NCBI RefSeq assembly: GCF_024397895.1
Contig: NZ_CP073346.1
Coordinates: forward strand, 248,001 to 312,000
Direction of reading: 5' to 3'
DNA from: Pseudomonas benzenivorans
GTDB lineage: Bacteria > Pseudomonadota > Gammaproteobacteria > Pseudomonadales > Pseudomonadaceae
DNA: 64,000 nt
The translations under genes were made by a program, and so were the position numbers. Under the pieces are notes generated by a model. The model had not been told where the DNA came from, did not search any database, and saw only the letters and a list, made by a program, of their open reading frames with translations. Below are positions 50,167-58,155 of the stretch, piece by piece; the stretch's first letter is position 1, and each line of letters opens with the position of its first letter.

Positions 50167-50648
50167 TTTCGTTGACACTATTTCCCAAACTGGGCGGCAC
50201 TCGCTTCGTCGAGCTAGAGATCAAGAGCCTGAAGCAAGGCATTGATTTTCTGCTTTTCTCGATGGAAAACTTGTCGGGCTCGGACAGCGAAGGGGTGTCG
50301 CTTGCTATTACCGAACGAGGTAATGAGCAGTTTCCGAGCATTCATTTCCAGCAGGTGGGTGCCCACTACTTTTTTCAGCTGTATGTCGGCGATCAAACAG
50401 AGGGGACCGATGAGGGTTGGCATTGCTTGGTGGATCAACAACCTGAGCAGGAGGTTGATGATTTGATCTCTACTGTCTGGGATGAGCCAGGGAGCAGCTT
50501 CTTTCAAGCCCGATTTGCCGATGGCTTGATGCTTCACGAGTCGCTTCTGGTTTCCAGAGGGAACCTTACCCAATTTCTTTCCCAATTTTCGGAAAACTTC
50601 AGCAAGTGGCACCAACAGGGGAAGTGGGTAAATCTGGGTACGGTCTGA
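50163..50648 (+). CDS. Candidate immunity protein for the DddA-type toxin
   Basis: 161 residues, ATG 50163 overlapping the toxin stop by four bases (ATGA), the standard toxin-immunity layout. Sequence MISLTLFPKLGGTRFVELEI, LKQGIDFLLFSMENLSGSDS, WHCLVDQQPEQEVDDLISTV; acidic, no signal peptide or membrane segment, so cytoplasmic, as needed against a nucleic-acid deaminase. No named immunity family recognised with certainty. Without it the toxin would be harmful to the host. Confidence 0.75.
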   Translation: MISLTLFPKLGGTRFVELEIKSLKQGIDFLLFSMENLSGSDSEGVSLAITERGNEQFPSIHFQQVGAHYFFQLYVGDQTEGTDEGWHCLVDQQPEQEVDDLISTVWDEPGSSFFQARFADGLMLHESLLVSRGNLTQFLSQFSENFSKWHQQGKWVNLGTV

Positions 50649-50674
50649 ACGCCCTTTGCGGAGTTGAGCCTGCC

Positions 50675-51109
50675 CTACCTGGCCAATACCAAATGAGGCC
50701 ACCGGTCATGAATCCACGCGTACTCTGCTGGCGGATCGGTGGTCACTACATAGACTTGCCGTGCGTCACCCTCCCCAAGCACCAAGCATTCCAGGGCATA
50801 CCCCTCCGGTACGTCGAACCAGTGTGATTGCCGGTGTTTGTCACCCCTGCTGCCCTCCTTTTCCATGTAGCGCTGCACCATGCCGAAGCCGCGGCGCGGG
50901 TGAAATCTCTCCCAGCCACCGGCCTGCACTGTGGCGAGTCTGGCCCAGCCGCCTATCGGCCCACCACCAGGTTGATGCTCGCGACGCCCCCAAGCAATCC
51001 AGTCAATCTGACCCGTATCTTCAAGCATGACTGGGAAAGCCGCCTTGTCGTATGGGAAGAAGATCTTCCAGACTTTGTCCGCCTCTCGGGCCTCTACGCC
51101 TCCACACAT
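50675..51109 (-). CDS. SRAP (YedK/HMCES)-like protein, short form
   Basis: 144 residues, ATG 51109. Begins MCGGVEAREADKVWKIFFPY: Cys2 right after Met is the catalytic hallmark of SRAP proteins, which crosslink to abasic sites in single-stranded DNA. The C terminus VYVVTTDPPAEYAWIHDRWP then HLVLAR parallels the TT...IHxRMPVIL end of YedK. The middle is shorter than in YedK (222 aa), so it is a reduced or divergent member. Convergent with the immunity gene and divergent from the RsmN-like/umuDC-like genes, a DNA-repair context that supports the call. Confidence 0.6.
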   Translation of the reverse strand: MCGGVEAREADKVWKIFFPYDKAAFPVMLEDTGQIDWIAWGRREHQPGGGPIGGWARLATVQAGGWERFHPRRGFGMVQRYMEKEGSRGDKHRQSHWFDVPEGYALECLVLGEGDARQVYVVTTDPPAEYAWIHDRWPHLVLAR

Positions 51110-51220
51110 GCTGTGACCTCTGTTGCTGCTGTCTATGCGACTTCGCGCCCAAGCCGCGTCGAATAGTATGGTCTAGACTACGGCCTGCAGGATGCAACCC
51201 ACCACGAAAGGAGTTCGACC

Positions 51221-51460
51221 ATGGGCTACCTGAGCCTAACTCGCCAAGAAGGCGACCTAGTTCACCTGACGATTGATCCCGCCGTTAACACCGAGGCACT
51301 GCTGCACCACCTACTGCGCGACGGCATTACTGTGCATGTAGGCGAAATCCAGAATGGCCGGGTTCGTGTGAGCATTGATGCACCGAAGCAGGTTCTGATC
51401 CTGCGGGGGGAGCTGGCCGATAGGCCGCCTCCTGTCGGTGCTGCCGTGATTGCCGATTGA
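51221..51460 (+). CDS. RsmN/RsmF-type CsrA family RNA-binding regulator
   Basis: 79 residues, ATG 51221 with AAAGGAGTTCGACC upstream. MGYLSLTRQEGDLVHLTIDP, then an inserted helical segment AVNTEALLHHLLRDG, then ITVHVGEIQNGRVRVSIDAP and KQVLILRGEL. This is the CsrA fold with the helix inserted after the first two strands, as in Pseudomonas RsmN/RsmF, and the RNA-contacting arginine is at residue 62 as in RsmN. CsrA-type proteins bind GGA-loops in mRNA leaders and control translation. An island-borne copy just before a SOS operon is unusual. Confidence 0.78.
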   Translation: MGYLSLTRQEGDLVHLTIDPAVNTEALLHHLLRDGITVHVGEIQNGRVRVSIDAPKQVLILRGELADRPPPVGAAVIAD

Positions 51461-51483
51461 CCGGCAGCAGGCTTTCTAAAATA

Positions 51484-51499
51484 CTGTAAAGATATACAG
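51484..51499. promoter_or_regulatory. LexA (SOS) box of the umuDC-like operon
   Basis: CTGTAAAGATATACAG, matching CTGT-N8-ACAG, within the longer palindrome ATACTGT ... ACAGTAT, 19 bases upstream of the umuD-like ATG. Indicates LexA repression and induction by DNA damage. Confidence 0.88.
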
Positions 51500-51517
51500 T
51501 ATTACGGAAGTGTTCTG

Positions 51518-51955
51518 ATGTCTCTTTCCATCCTTGCTCGAGGCGCCCGCCTGCGCGAGCGCATGCTCACCGAAATCGCTGATCTGCGCATCACCGGCTT
51601 TCAGTCACCCGCGGAGGATGAAAAGGAGGATGGGCTTTCCCTCGATCGTCTGACCGGGTTGGGCGCGCCACACATCTGGGGCGTGCGTGTGCTGGATGAC
51701 ACGCTGCTGGGCTTCGGTATCTTCCCAGGCGACCGGCTGATCGTCGATCGCTCCGCCGGTATTCAGTCCAACCGGCTGGTTGTGGTGGACCTTGGTGGTG
51801 AGGGTTACCGCGTGCGCCTGGTGGCAACTGATCTGTTCAATGGGCTGTGGCTGAAGGCACCTGACCCCATCGTGCCGGACGTGCAGCTGGATGGCAGTGA
51901 GCCGGTTGAGGTGTGGGGCGTAGTGAGCTGGGTAGTCAGCCAGGTGTTGCGGTGA
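51518..51955 (+). CDS. UmuD-like S24 family protein lacking the catalytic dyad
   Basis: 145 residues, ATG 51518. Aligns by eye with UmuD: ITGFQSPAEDEKEDGLSLDR (UmuD GFPSPAADYVEQ...), LLGFGIFPGDRLIVDRSAG, EVWGVVSWVV. But the nucleophile region SGDSM is LDDTLLG here (Thr62 in place of Ser) and the lysine of TVKKL is replaced (GYRVRLV, Val99-Arg100). Self-cleavage is therefore unlikely. It overlaps the umuC-like gene (GTGA), as in umuDC operons; it may work as an uncleaved subunit. Confidence 0.82.
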   Translation: MSLSILARGARLRERMLTEIADLRITGFQSPAEDEKEDGLSLDRLTGLGAPHIWGVRVLDDTLLGFGIFPGDRLIVDRSAGIQSNRLVVVDLGGEGYRVRLVATDLFNGLWLKAPDPIVPDVQLDGSEPVEVWGVVSWVVSQVLR

Positions 51956-53226
51956 GCAGATCCCGACCTGTGTTCGCGCTAATCGATTGCAACTCCTTCT
52001 ATTGCAGCTGCGAGCGCATCTGCCAGCCGGCGTTAAAGCGTGTGCCGGTGGTCGTGCTATCGAACAACGATGGCTGTGTTATCGCCCGCACCGCCGAAGC
52101 CAAATCCTTGGGCATTCCCATGGGGGCCGCTTACTATCAGGTGCGCGAACAACTCAAGCGGCATGGCGTGGTGGCGCGTTCGAGCAACTACACCCTTTAC
52201 GCGGATATCAGCAATCGGGTGATGCGGGTGATGGCCGAAATGCTGCCGGGAATCGAGGTGTATTCCATCGATGAAGCCTGGGGCGACATGACCGGTGTCC
52301 CGGATGTGGAAGCCCTTGGACGTCGCATTCGTGCGCGCCTGGCGCGTGACGTGGGTATGCCAGTTGCAGTGGGCATCAGCACGACCAAGACCCTGGCCAA
52401 ATTGGCGAACTGGGCGGCGAAAAAGTGGAAAGGAACCGGCGGTGTACTGGACCTCACCGATCCTGTGAGGCAGGAAAAGCTGCTGCGCCTTGCTCCGGTG
52501 AACGAGGTATGGGGGATTGGCCATCGATCCGCGGCCAAACTGTCGGCACTGAACATCTCGACCGCCTGGGAGCTGGCTCAATTCGATATTGGCACCTTGC
52601 GTAAGACTTTCGGCGTGACCATGGAGCGCACCGCCCGTGAACTGCGAGGCATCAGTTGCCTGGGTTACAGCGAAGGGCCTCCTCCGAAGCAGGCCATCTG
52701 TACGAGCAAAATGTTTGGCGTGCGCCAAACAGAGCTGCCGCCAATCCGCGAGGCGCTAGCCACCTATGTGAGCAGAGCGGCCGAGAAGCTGCGTGGTCAG
52801 GATTCAGTGTGCAGCACTATTCAGGTGGGCCTGCAGACACAGCTGGCAGACCGAGAGGGAGCGCGCTATGCCAATTCGATAACCCTGGCCCTGCTAACCC
52901 CGACCGACGACACCCGCGAAATCTTGGCGCTTGCCCAGCGAGGGCTCGGGCGGATCTATAGACCTGGGTACCGCTATTCGAAGTGCAGCATTCTGCTGAT
53001 GGATCTGAGCCTGCGTGGCGAGGTGACGTCAGATTTATTTGCGCCGGCGCCTCGACGGGGCGCCGACCGGCTTATGACCGTGATGGACGCGATCAACAAA
53101 CGGGAGGGTCGCGGCACTGTCCGTCTAGGACGGGTACCGGTGACACCGGCCTGGGGCACGCGGAGGGAGATGCTCAGTCCCTGCTACACCACACGCTGGC
53201 AAGAGGTGATTGAGGTGCGAGGTTGA
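51952..53226 (+). CDS. UmuC-like Y-family DNA polymerase (Pol V subunit)
   Basis: 424 residues; GTG start at 51952 overlapping the previous stop, giving MSRSRPVFALIDCNSFYCSC. Y-family motifs: LIDCNSFYCSCER (metal Asp), VVVLSNNDGCVIARTAEAKS, EVYSIDEAWGDMTG (metal Asp-Glu), GISTTKTLAKLANWAAKKW and the HhH region RLAPVNEVWGIGHRSAAKLS; C-terminal little-finger and UmuC-specific domain. All catalytic acidic residues are present, so an error-prone polymerase is expected. Under the LexA box at 51484. Confidence 0.92.
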   Translation: MSRSRPVFALIDCNSFYCSCERICQPALKRVPVVVLSNNDGCVIARTAEAKSLGIPMGAAYYQVREQLKRHGVVARSSNYTLYADISNRVMRVMAEMLPGIEVYSIDEAWGDMTGVPDVEALGRRIRARLARDVGMPVAVGISTTKTLAKLANWAAKKWKGTGGVLDLTDPVRQEKLLRLAPVNEVWGIGHRSAAKLSALNISTAWELAQFDIGTLRKTFGVTMERTARELRGISCLGYSEGPPPKQAICTSKMFGVRQTELPPIREALATYVSRAAEKLRGQDSVCSTIQVGLQTQLADREGARYANSITLALLTPTDDTREILALAQRGLGRIYRPGYRYSKCSILLMDLSLRGEVTSDLFAPAPRRGADRLMTVMDAINKREGRGTVRLGRVPVTPAWGTRREMLSPCYTTRWQEVIEVRG

Positions 53227-53240
53227 CTTAGGCCGCTTTC

Positions 53241-53426
53241 GGCCGATTCTGTTGAAAAAGTCAGCCTTGGTTTCCGCGGCGGAAAAGTTGGCGCCTGAGA
53301 TTGAAATCGTAAAATTCGGCAGAGGTTTGTGGGTTCAGATTTCACGTAGCGACGTACAGAAAAGGGCTTTTCATTGGTCACTATTGAGACAATTCGGGAA
53401 AAGCGACTTTTTCAACAGAATCGGCC
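53241..53426. mobile_element. 186-bp MITE-like element
   Basis: Perfect 22-bp terminal inverted repeats: 53241-53262 (GGCCGATTCTGTTGAAAAAG then TC) and 53405-53426. The interior is non-coding. It lies 14 bp after the umuC-like stop. No transposase with these ends is in the window; the GTTGAAAAAGTC motif is common at ends of several IS families. No target duplication is obvious. Confidence 0.75.
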
Positions 53427-53743
53427 GATGGCTGTCGGTGGCAAGCGCTCCCTCAGGCCAAGAGCAGCAAGTCGTAGGTAGGTGAGTGTCTGGCAACGCT
53501 TACAGCTCGAAATGAACCCAATCGAAGGCGTCCGTTGCAACGGAGGTAGACCTTCTATTTCAGATGGCTGCTGCTCACCTGCCATAGCCAGGCAGTTCAA
53601 TAGACGCAGCAGTGGCTCTAGGCTATCGTCCGACTTTCTGTTCTGGCGTCTTCCGTGGAGGTGCGCCGTCACTTGTCACGCCGACCAGGGCCTCCTTACG
53701 ATTCGGTGGTCGTACGACTTATCCTCATCTGGAAAGGACATCC
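53427..53743. other. Intergenic region before the Mrr-type gene
   Basis: 317 bp without a gene. The stretch GGAGGTGCGCCGTCACTTGTC and following bases lead into the Mrr promoter zone; ribosome binding site GGAAAGGACATCC ends it. Reading frames here are short and unsupported. Confidence 0.4.
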
Positions 53744-54913
53744 ATGATCTATCAATGCAGCGGATGTAACAGGACAACCTTCGAGACAGCTTGCCCATGG
53801 TGTAACAGTTCCCAGGCCCCGTCCTCAGTGGAACTACACGCTCAGCACCTTACGCCCCTCGATCCATCTTTCTATCCGGATTTCCAGTACCAATCCAAAG
53901 GCCTTATCAAGGACTTTCTAGGCAAGAAGAAAGAGCAGGCGCAGTTGAATGACCTGCTAAACAACGTGCTAAGAAAGTACGCACAGCTCAAGCAACCATA
54001 TTTCACGAACTTCATTCACACCACTCGCGAGACCGCCTCCAGCAGTAGCGATGTTGGGGTGCCAGGGCCAAGACACGACGGGGTGTACACGGAGCGTGAG
54101 CTATTTCGGGAGGTGCTAATTCGTAGGGGGTTTGATGAGCTTGAAGGCCTGCCCTCATTGCTAGATAAGCTGCTCCTGACCACCGCTTTCAATTCGGTTT
54201 ATCTGGGTTTTTCACGGGAGCTAAGCAGGCACATCAAAGCTGATCTGGCTGAGACACTGCGCTCATGGATCGAAGAGGCAGGAACCACGTTTCGCTCTGA
54301 CTTGGCCCTGTTCTACTTCTACTTGTGGGAGAACGATATCTCGTTCCCAGACATCCAATTCAATTCGCAAGCTCCTTCCACAGCAGGTGCTCCACTACTG
54401 CCATTACCTGCCTTTCGCAGCGGGCTCAGCCTCTGCGAGGGAATCTATTTCGACATACTGGTGCAGCGCCTCGGGAGCCAGCTGGAGCATTTCAACCCAA
54501 ACCGGTTCATCACTATGTACTTAGTCGATGCCATGGACGGCTTCCAATTCGAAGCCTTCCTAGTCGAAATATTCCAGACCATCGGCTTTGACGTGAGAGA
54601 AACCGCGAAGACTGCCGACCAAGGAGCCGATCTTTTCGTCAGCAGATTCGGAAAAAATATGGTCATCCAGGCCAAAAACTACACAGGGTCGGTGGGCAAC
54701 GCTGCCGTGCAGCAGGCTATCTCAGCCAAAGCATTTTATGGCTGTGATGAGGCCATGGTGGTAACCAATTCGTACTACACGAAGTCCGCTAAGGAGCTCG
54801 CTACAACGGCAGGCGTGAGGCTTGTGGATCGAGAGGGACTTCAGAGTTATCTGGATGACTACAATCAGAAGCTCATCGAGGTGTTTCAGGCTGAAGCTGA
54901 TGAAGAGGCCTAA
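53744..54913 (+). CDS. Restriction endonuclease-like protein with Mrr catalytic domain and N-terminal zinc finger
   Basis: 389 residues from ATG 53744; earlier in-frame ATG 53612 lacks a ribosome binding site. Starts with a zinc knuckle YQCSGCNRTTFETACPWCNS, then a helical middle, then from about residue 260 the Mrr/PD-(D/E)xK fold: FEAFLVEIFQTIGFDVRETA, DQGADLFVSRFGKNMVIQAK (D ... QxK active site), AVQQAISAKAFYGCDEAMVV, and TNSYYTKSAKELATTAGVRL. Mrr-type enzymes cut modified DNA (type IV restriction) or foreign DNA. It stands alone, without a methylase. Confidence 0.85.
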   Translation: MIYQCSGCNRTTFETACPWCNSSQAPSSVELHAQHLTPLDPSFYPDFQYQSKGLIKDFLGKKKEQAQLNDLLNNVLRKYAQLKQPYFTNFIHTTRETASSSSDVGVPGPRHDGVYTERELFREVLIRRGFDELEGLPSLLDKLLLTTAFNSVYLGFSRELSRHIKADLAETLRSWIEEAGTTFRSDLALFYFYLWENDISFPDIQFNSQAPSTAGAPLLPLPAFRSGLSLCEGIYFDILVQRLGSQLEHFNPNRFITMYLVDAMDGFQFEAFLVEIFQTIGFDVRETAKTADQGADLFVSRFGKNMVIQAKNYTGSVGNAAVQQAISAKAFYGCDEAMVVTNSYYTKSAKELATTAGVRLVDREGLQSYLDDYNQKLIEVFQAEADEEA

Positions 54914-55403
54914 GCGGATTTTTTGTTAATCGAGTTCTACCCCGTTACCACAGACTCCTGAGAGTAAGCTTGTATCGAGTTGACGGCATCGCCGGGAGTG
55001 CAATGGGTCTGTAGCTGCCGGTCACGAAGACCGGAACCGGCCACAAGCGGGCATTCAATACGGTTAAGTCACGCGCAGGGGTGAGGTCTAATTTGTCGTT
55101 CGTGCCAGCGTCCACATCACGCCCTGAGGAGGTCAGTCAACCTAAGCCGAGGGACTTGAGCAGCAGTGACCGGCCTACGATGGGGTGACTTCAGCTATAC
55201 CGTAGCCATCTCGACCTTCAAATAGCTAGCGCATCGCAATTTCAAGAATGTACTATCGACTCACGCGCACATCGACGCGTGCTGCCCACCTACGGCTCAC
55301 CTGGTTCGCCGGGACGATGAAGCTTCACCTTTGCGTTGATTCCATAGTTAGCGGAATTCAGCAGTGGGCACTGGATTGATCCGCTGCAACTTTTGGAGCA
55401 CGC
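54914..55403. other. Intergenic region, no gene supported
   Basis: 490 bp. Contains short GC-rich hairpin-like pieces (TGCCGGTCACGAAGACCGGAACCGGCC) of the type common between pseudomonad genes and an AT-rich promoter-like end. Nothing else recognised. Confidence 0.4.
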
Positions 55404-56063
55404 ATGGACCACCCTCAGATCACCGCTACCGCTGTCGAGAAACTCAAGCGCGCAGCAAAGTCTCTTCGAAACGCCTCTGGTTGCAATCTAGCAACCGCGC
55501 TCGACCACGTTGCAGCGCAGGCGGGTTACTCGAACTGGAAGCGGGTCACCGAACTCGCTGTTAAGCCTTCCCTCCCAGATAGCCAATTGCTGCCGGCCAA
55601 ACACCGGGGTCGGCTTACTTGGGTGTGTACCAGGGACCAGAAGCTAAAGAAGGTACATACCGTTTCTGAACTCTGCGAAGCGTTAGGTGGCGCGACCCCA
55701 TTTTTTATTCGTCAGCCCTGCGAATGGTCCACTCCGGAAAACCCTTGCTTCTGCCAGCTGGACCCGTTCGCCACCGCAATGCAGGCGGGAGTAAAACTAG
55801 ACATCGGTGACAAGCACGACTTTTGGAACTACTTGCTTGATCTGAACAAGCCTGCTCGCGAATTCCCCGCTTGGGAAAAGCGCGTGGTTGTCGGCCTGGC
55901 GACCTGGGACCATTACCCCAACGAGCATCTGACAACGCAGAGCAATGATGATCGGAGCAATACGCTCAACCCCAATAACTCTGCGTACACAGCAACAGCC
56001 AACAACCGGGCCACTCAGCTGAACCCAAACAACTCTAGATATCAGGGCCACAAGCATGACTGA
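55404..56063 (+). CDS. Hypothetical protein with C-terminal LNPNNS repeats
   Basis: 219 residues, ATG 55404. N-terminal helical segment TAVEKLKRAAKSLRNASGCN, LATALDHVAAQAGYSNWKRV resembles the small helical domain found at the start of several toxin-antitoxin-like and DUF5623-type proteins. Middle: PFFIRQPCEWSTPENPCFCQ. The tail has two copies of a motif: NTLNPNNSAYTATANNRATQ and LNPNNSRYQGH. No known function; the repeats look like a binding tail. Confidence 0.6.
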   Translation: MDHPQITATAVEKLKRAAKSLRNASGCNLATALDHVAAQAGYSNWKRVTELAVKPSLPDSQLLPAKHRGRLTWVCTRDQKLKKVHTVSELCEALGGATPFFIRQPCEWSTPENPCFCQLDPFATAMQAGVKLDIGDKHDFWNYLLDLNKPAREFPAWEKRVVVGLATWDHYPNEHLTTQSNDDRSNTLNPNNSAYTATANNRATQLNPNNSRYQGHKHD

Positions 56064-56508
56064 CAGCGATGAGGGGGTGGTCCTTCAGCTGGGAGTTGGC
56101 ATAAGCCCCATTGCCCCGGTGTGACGGCTCTTGGCCAGTTTCTACCTACCTCGACCGGCAGCTATGGGTCCAGGCTGTATGAAAACGCGCTAAATACGTC
56201 GGAAACTGAGAGTCGCGAAGATTGCCTGTGGAATCAGCGGGTGGAAGCGCGAATCACCTTAGTCAGCTACATAGACGTTCGTAATACCGTTTGGGCCGCG
56301 TCAGCGGCCCAAACGGCTACTAACGGGCGAGCCGGTAATCCCCCCATTTTTAGCACTCGCCAAAAGTAGGGGGCAGGCCGCCCAGATTCGCGCCATGGAG
56401 GTTACAAACCTGCGTGCGAACAGACGGGGGCTCATGCCATAGTGCGTACGAATCGCAGGCTTACTCACATAGGGCTGACTTTCACGCCCAGTTTCAAGGA
56501 GAGAACAT
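56064..56508. other. Intergenic region with a long perfect palindrome
   Basis: 445 bp without a gene. Contains a 13-bp perfect stem CCGTTTGGGCCGC (56287-56299) / GCGGCCCAAACGG (56304-56316) with loop GTCA and no T-run, so not a normal terminator. Confidence 0.6.
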
Positions 56509-57060
56509 ATGTTCGCAGGAGCTACGCCCGGGGAAGTCTATAAGAAAACCTTTGAGCTGCTGTCTGAAGAGAATGATCGAGGTGCAGTGCTGCTCAGCGG
56601 AGTGATAACCGACGGAATTTTGGATGAGATGATCAAACGAAGACTCATTGACTTGCCCGTAGCTCGTAAGGGAAGGCTCAGATTCCAGTATGCAGCCAAG
56701 ATAGACATAGCTTTCTCACTAGGCTCGATTTCGTTGGAAACGCTAACCCTGCTGCATAGCCTGCGTGATGCAAGAAATACCTTCGCCCATGAGGTAGTGA
56801 ACAGTCTCAACGACACTGCTATCTCTGGAGCTATCAAATCAGTGTTTGATGCGGTACCCAGCCTCTATGAAGGCTTCATGAGTGAATGGATTGCCAATCT
56901 ACAACACACTCTACGAGACGTGGGCGTTGTAGACGAGTCGTTGATAGCTCAGGTCTCTCCCGGTGCCAGGGCCAGGTTCAACAACTATTTGGCATTGGTC
57001 GCAGCTCGACTTCATGAAGCATCAACCAAGATCGAAAAGCTCAGTTTCTCCGGTATTTAA
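56509..57060 (+). CDS. MltR-like family protein
   Basis: 183 residues, ATG 56509, with AAGGAGAGAACAT as ribosome binding site. ENDRGAVLLSGVITDGILDE, GRLRFQYAAKIDIAFSLGSI, SLETLTLLHSLRDARNTFAH follow the MltR-fold pattern (ESDRGxALVAA ... LxxxF..KIxLAYALGLI ... LRxIRNxFAH). MltR is the mannitol repressor; many relatives in islands have no sugar context and their role is unknown. All-helical, cytoplasmic. Confidence 0.7.
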   Translation: MFAGATPGEVYKKTFELLSEENDRGAVLLSGVITDGILDEMIKRRLIDLPVARKGRLRFQYAAKIDIAFSLGSISLETLTLLHSLRDARNTFAHEVVNSLNDTAISGAIKSVFDAVPSLYEGFMSEWIANLQHTLRDVGVVDESLIAQVSPGARARFNNYLALVAARLHEASTKIEKLSFSGI

Positions 57061-57647
57061 CTTAGCCCTGACCTCGTAACAGCCGGGGCGAACGAGTCAC
57101 GCCATGGCAGTTGCGAACCTTGTATGCGAACCACCTACGCGAACTGGCCCAGCACAAGTACCAGAATGCGTACGGGCAGCGCGTACCTGGCTGCGTCCCC
57201 CTACAAGGTTGCGCACTGCGCCTGCGTGACGATCGTGAAGTAAAGGGGGGATTTCCTATCGAGGAACGAAGAACCTGAGGGTAGTCCAACTACTGCTCTG
57301 CCATGCGAAGTTTGAAAGCACTGTCAGATGCCTGGGAATTGAAGTTGATGATGCCCTAGATATGGCGGAGCCGACCGAGGTCTAACCACGCATAGCGGCG
57401 GTCGGTGCTAGACCGTCGCTATGCGGCCAGGAGGGGACGTTCGCAGTCTTTTTGAAGGCAGAATTCAGTTGAATCCGGAATGCGCTAATGACAAGAGTGA
57501 TCGCGATAGGGCATATTCGATATGTTAACGTCGGAAATCATATTATTGAACAGGTGTGAGTCCGTGAGTGCCACCCGACCGATATGATACAGTGAAGTAG
57601 TACATGCATCTTTCTATTTAAAATTGCGCAGAAGCGGAGTGAGCCGC
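57061..57647. other. Intergenic region, no gene supported
   Basis: 587 bp. One stem GCATAGCG (57390-57397) / CGCTATGC (57417-57424) with an inner GGTC/GACC pairing is visible. The final 120 bp are AT-rich and promoter-like for the next gene. No coding frame with support. Confidence 0.45.
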
Positions 57648-58022
57648 ATGAATACCCCCCCCTTGGCAATCGCAGCATGTGTATGCCTAGTATCATTTTC
57701 AGCGTTCGCAGAAAAGACAGATGAAATTACCAAAAAAAGCAGAAATGCCTACTGCCATTACAAAACAAGCAGTTATTATGAAAAAGTAAAAAACTTCCAG
57801 GCATTCAAGACTCTGCAAAGCTGCTTAAATTCTGGCGGGACGATACCCCCGGGACCTGATTCAAAATTTTCGGCGCCACCTAGAGTCAAATTCAGCAGAT
57901 CAGGCATCTGCCACGACGAGTCTAGTGAATGGTTTACCAAGACAAATACATTTGTCCCTATGAATTCCATGGATGACTGCCTCGAGCAAGGCGGGCGAAA
58001 GCCTTTAGCGCCCAGCAATTAA
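57648..58022 (+). CDS. Exported hypothetical protein with paired cysteines
   Basis: 124 residues; start MNTPPLAIAACVCLVSFSAF (ATG 57648), preceded by GCGGAGTGAG; signal peptide with cleavage after AFA. The mature part holds two similar units, each with two cysteines: RNAYCHYKTSSYYEKVKNFQ ... LQSCLNSGGTIP, and SGICHDESSEWFTKTNTFVP ... DDCLEQGGRKP. This looks like a duplicated disulphide-stabilised module. Location periplasmic or secreted. Function unknown. Confidence 0.7.
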   Translation: MNTPPLAIAACVCLVSFSAFAEKTDEITKKSRNAYCHYKTSSYYEKVKNFQAFKTLQSCLNSGGTIPPGPDSKFSAPPRVKFSRSGICHDESSEWFTKTNTFVPMNSMDDCLEQGGRKPLAPSN

Positions 58023-58155
58023 GACCCTAACCAAATGGGCTTTGCCACACCATAATAGATCATCTCTTAACTTTAATTAGTCCTTGAGCTGAGCGCAGGC
58101 GCCTAGTGCCTCCTTACAGAAAAATAAATAAATTACTTGCTCTAAGACCATAAAT

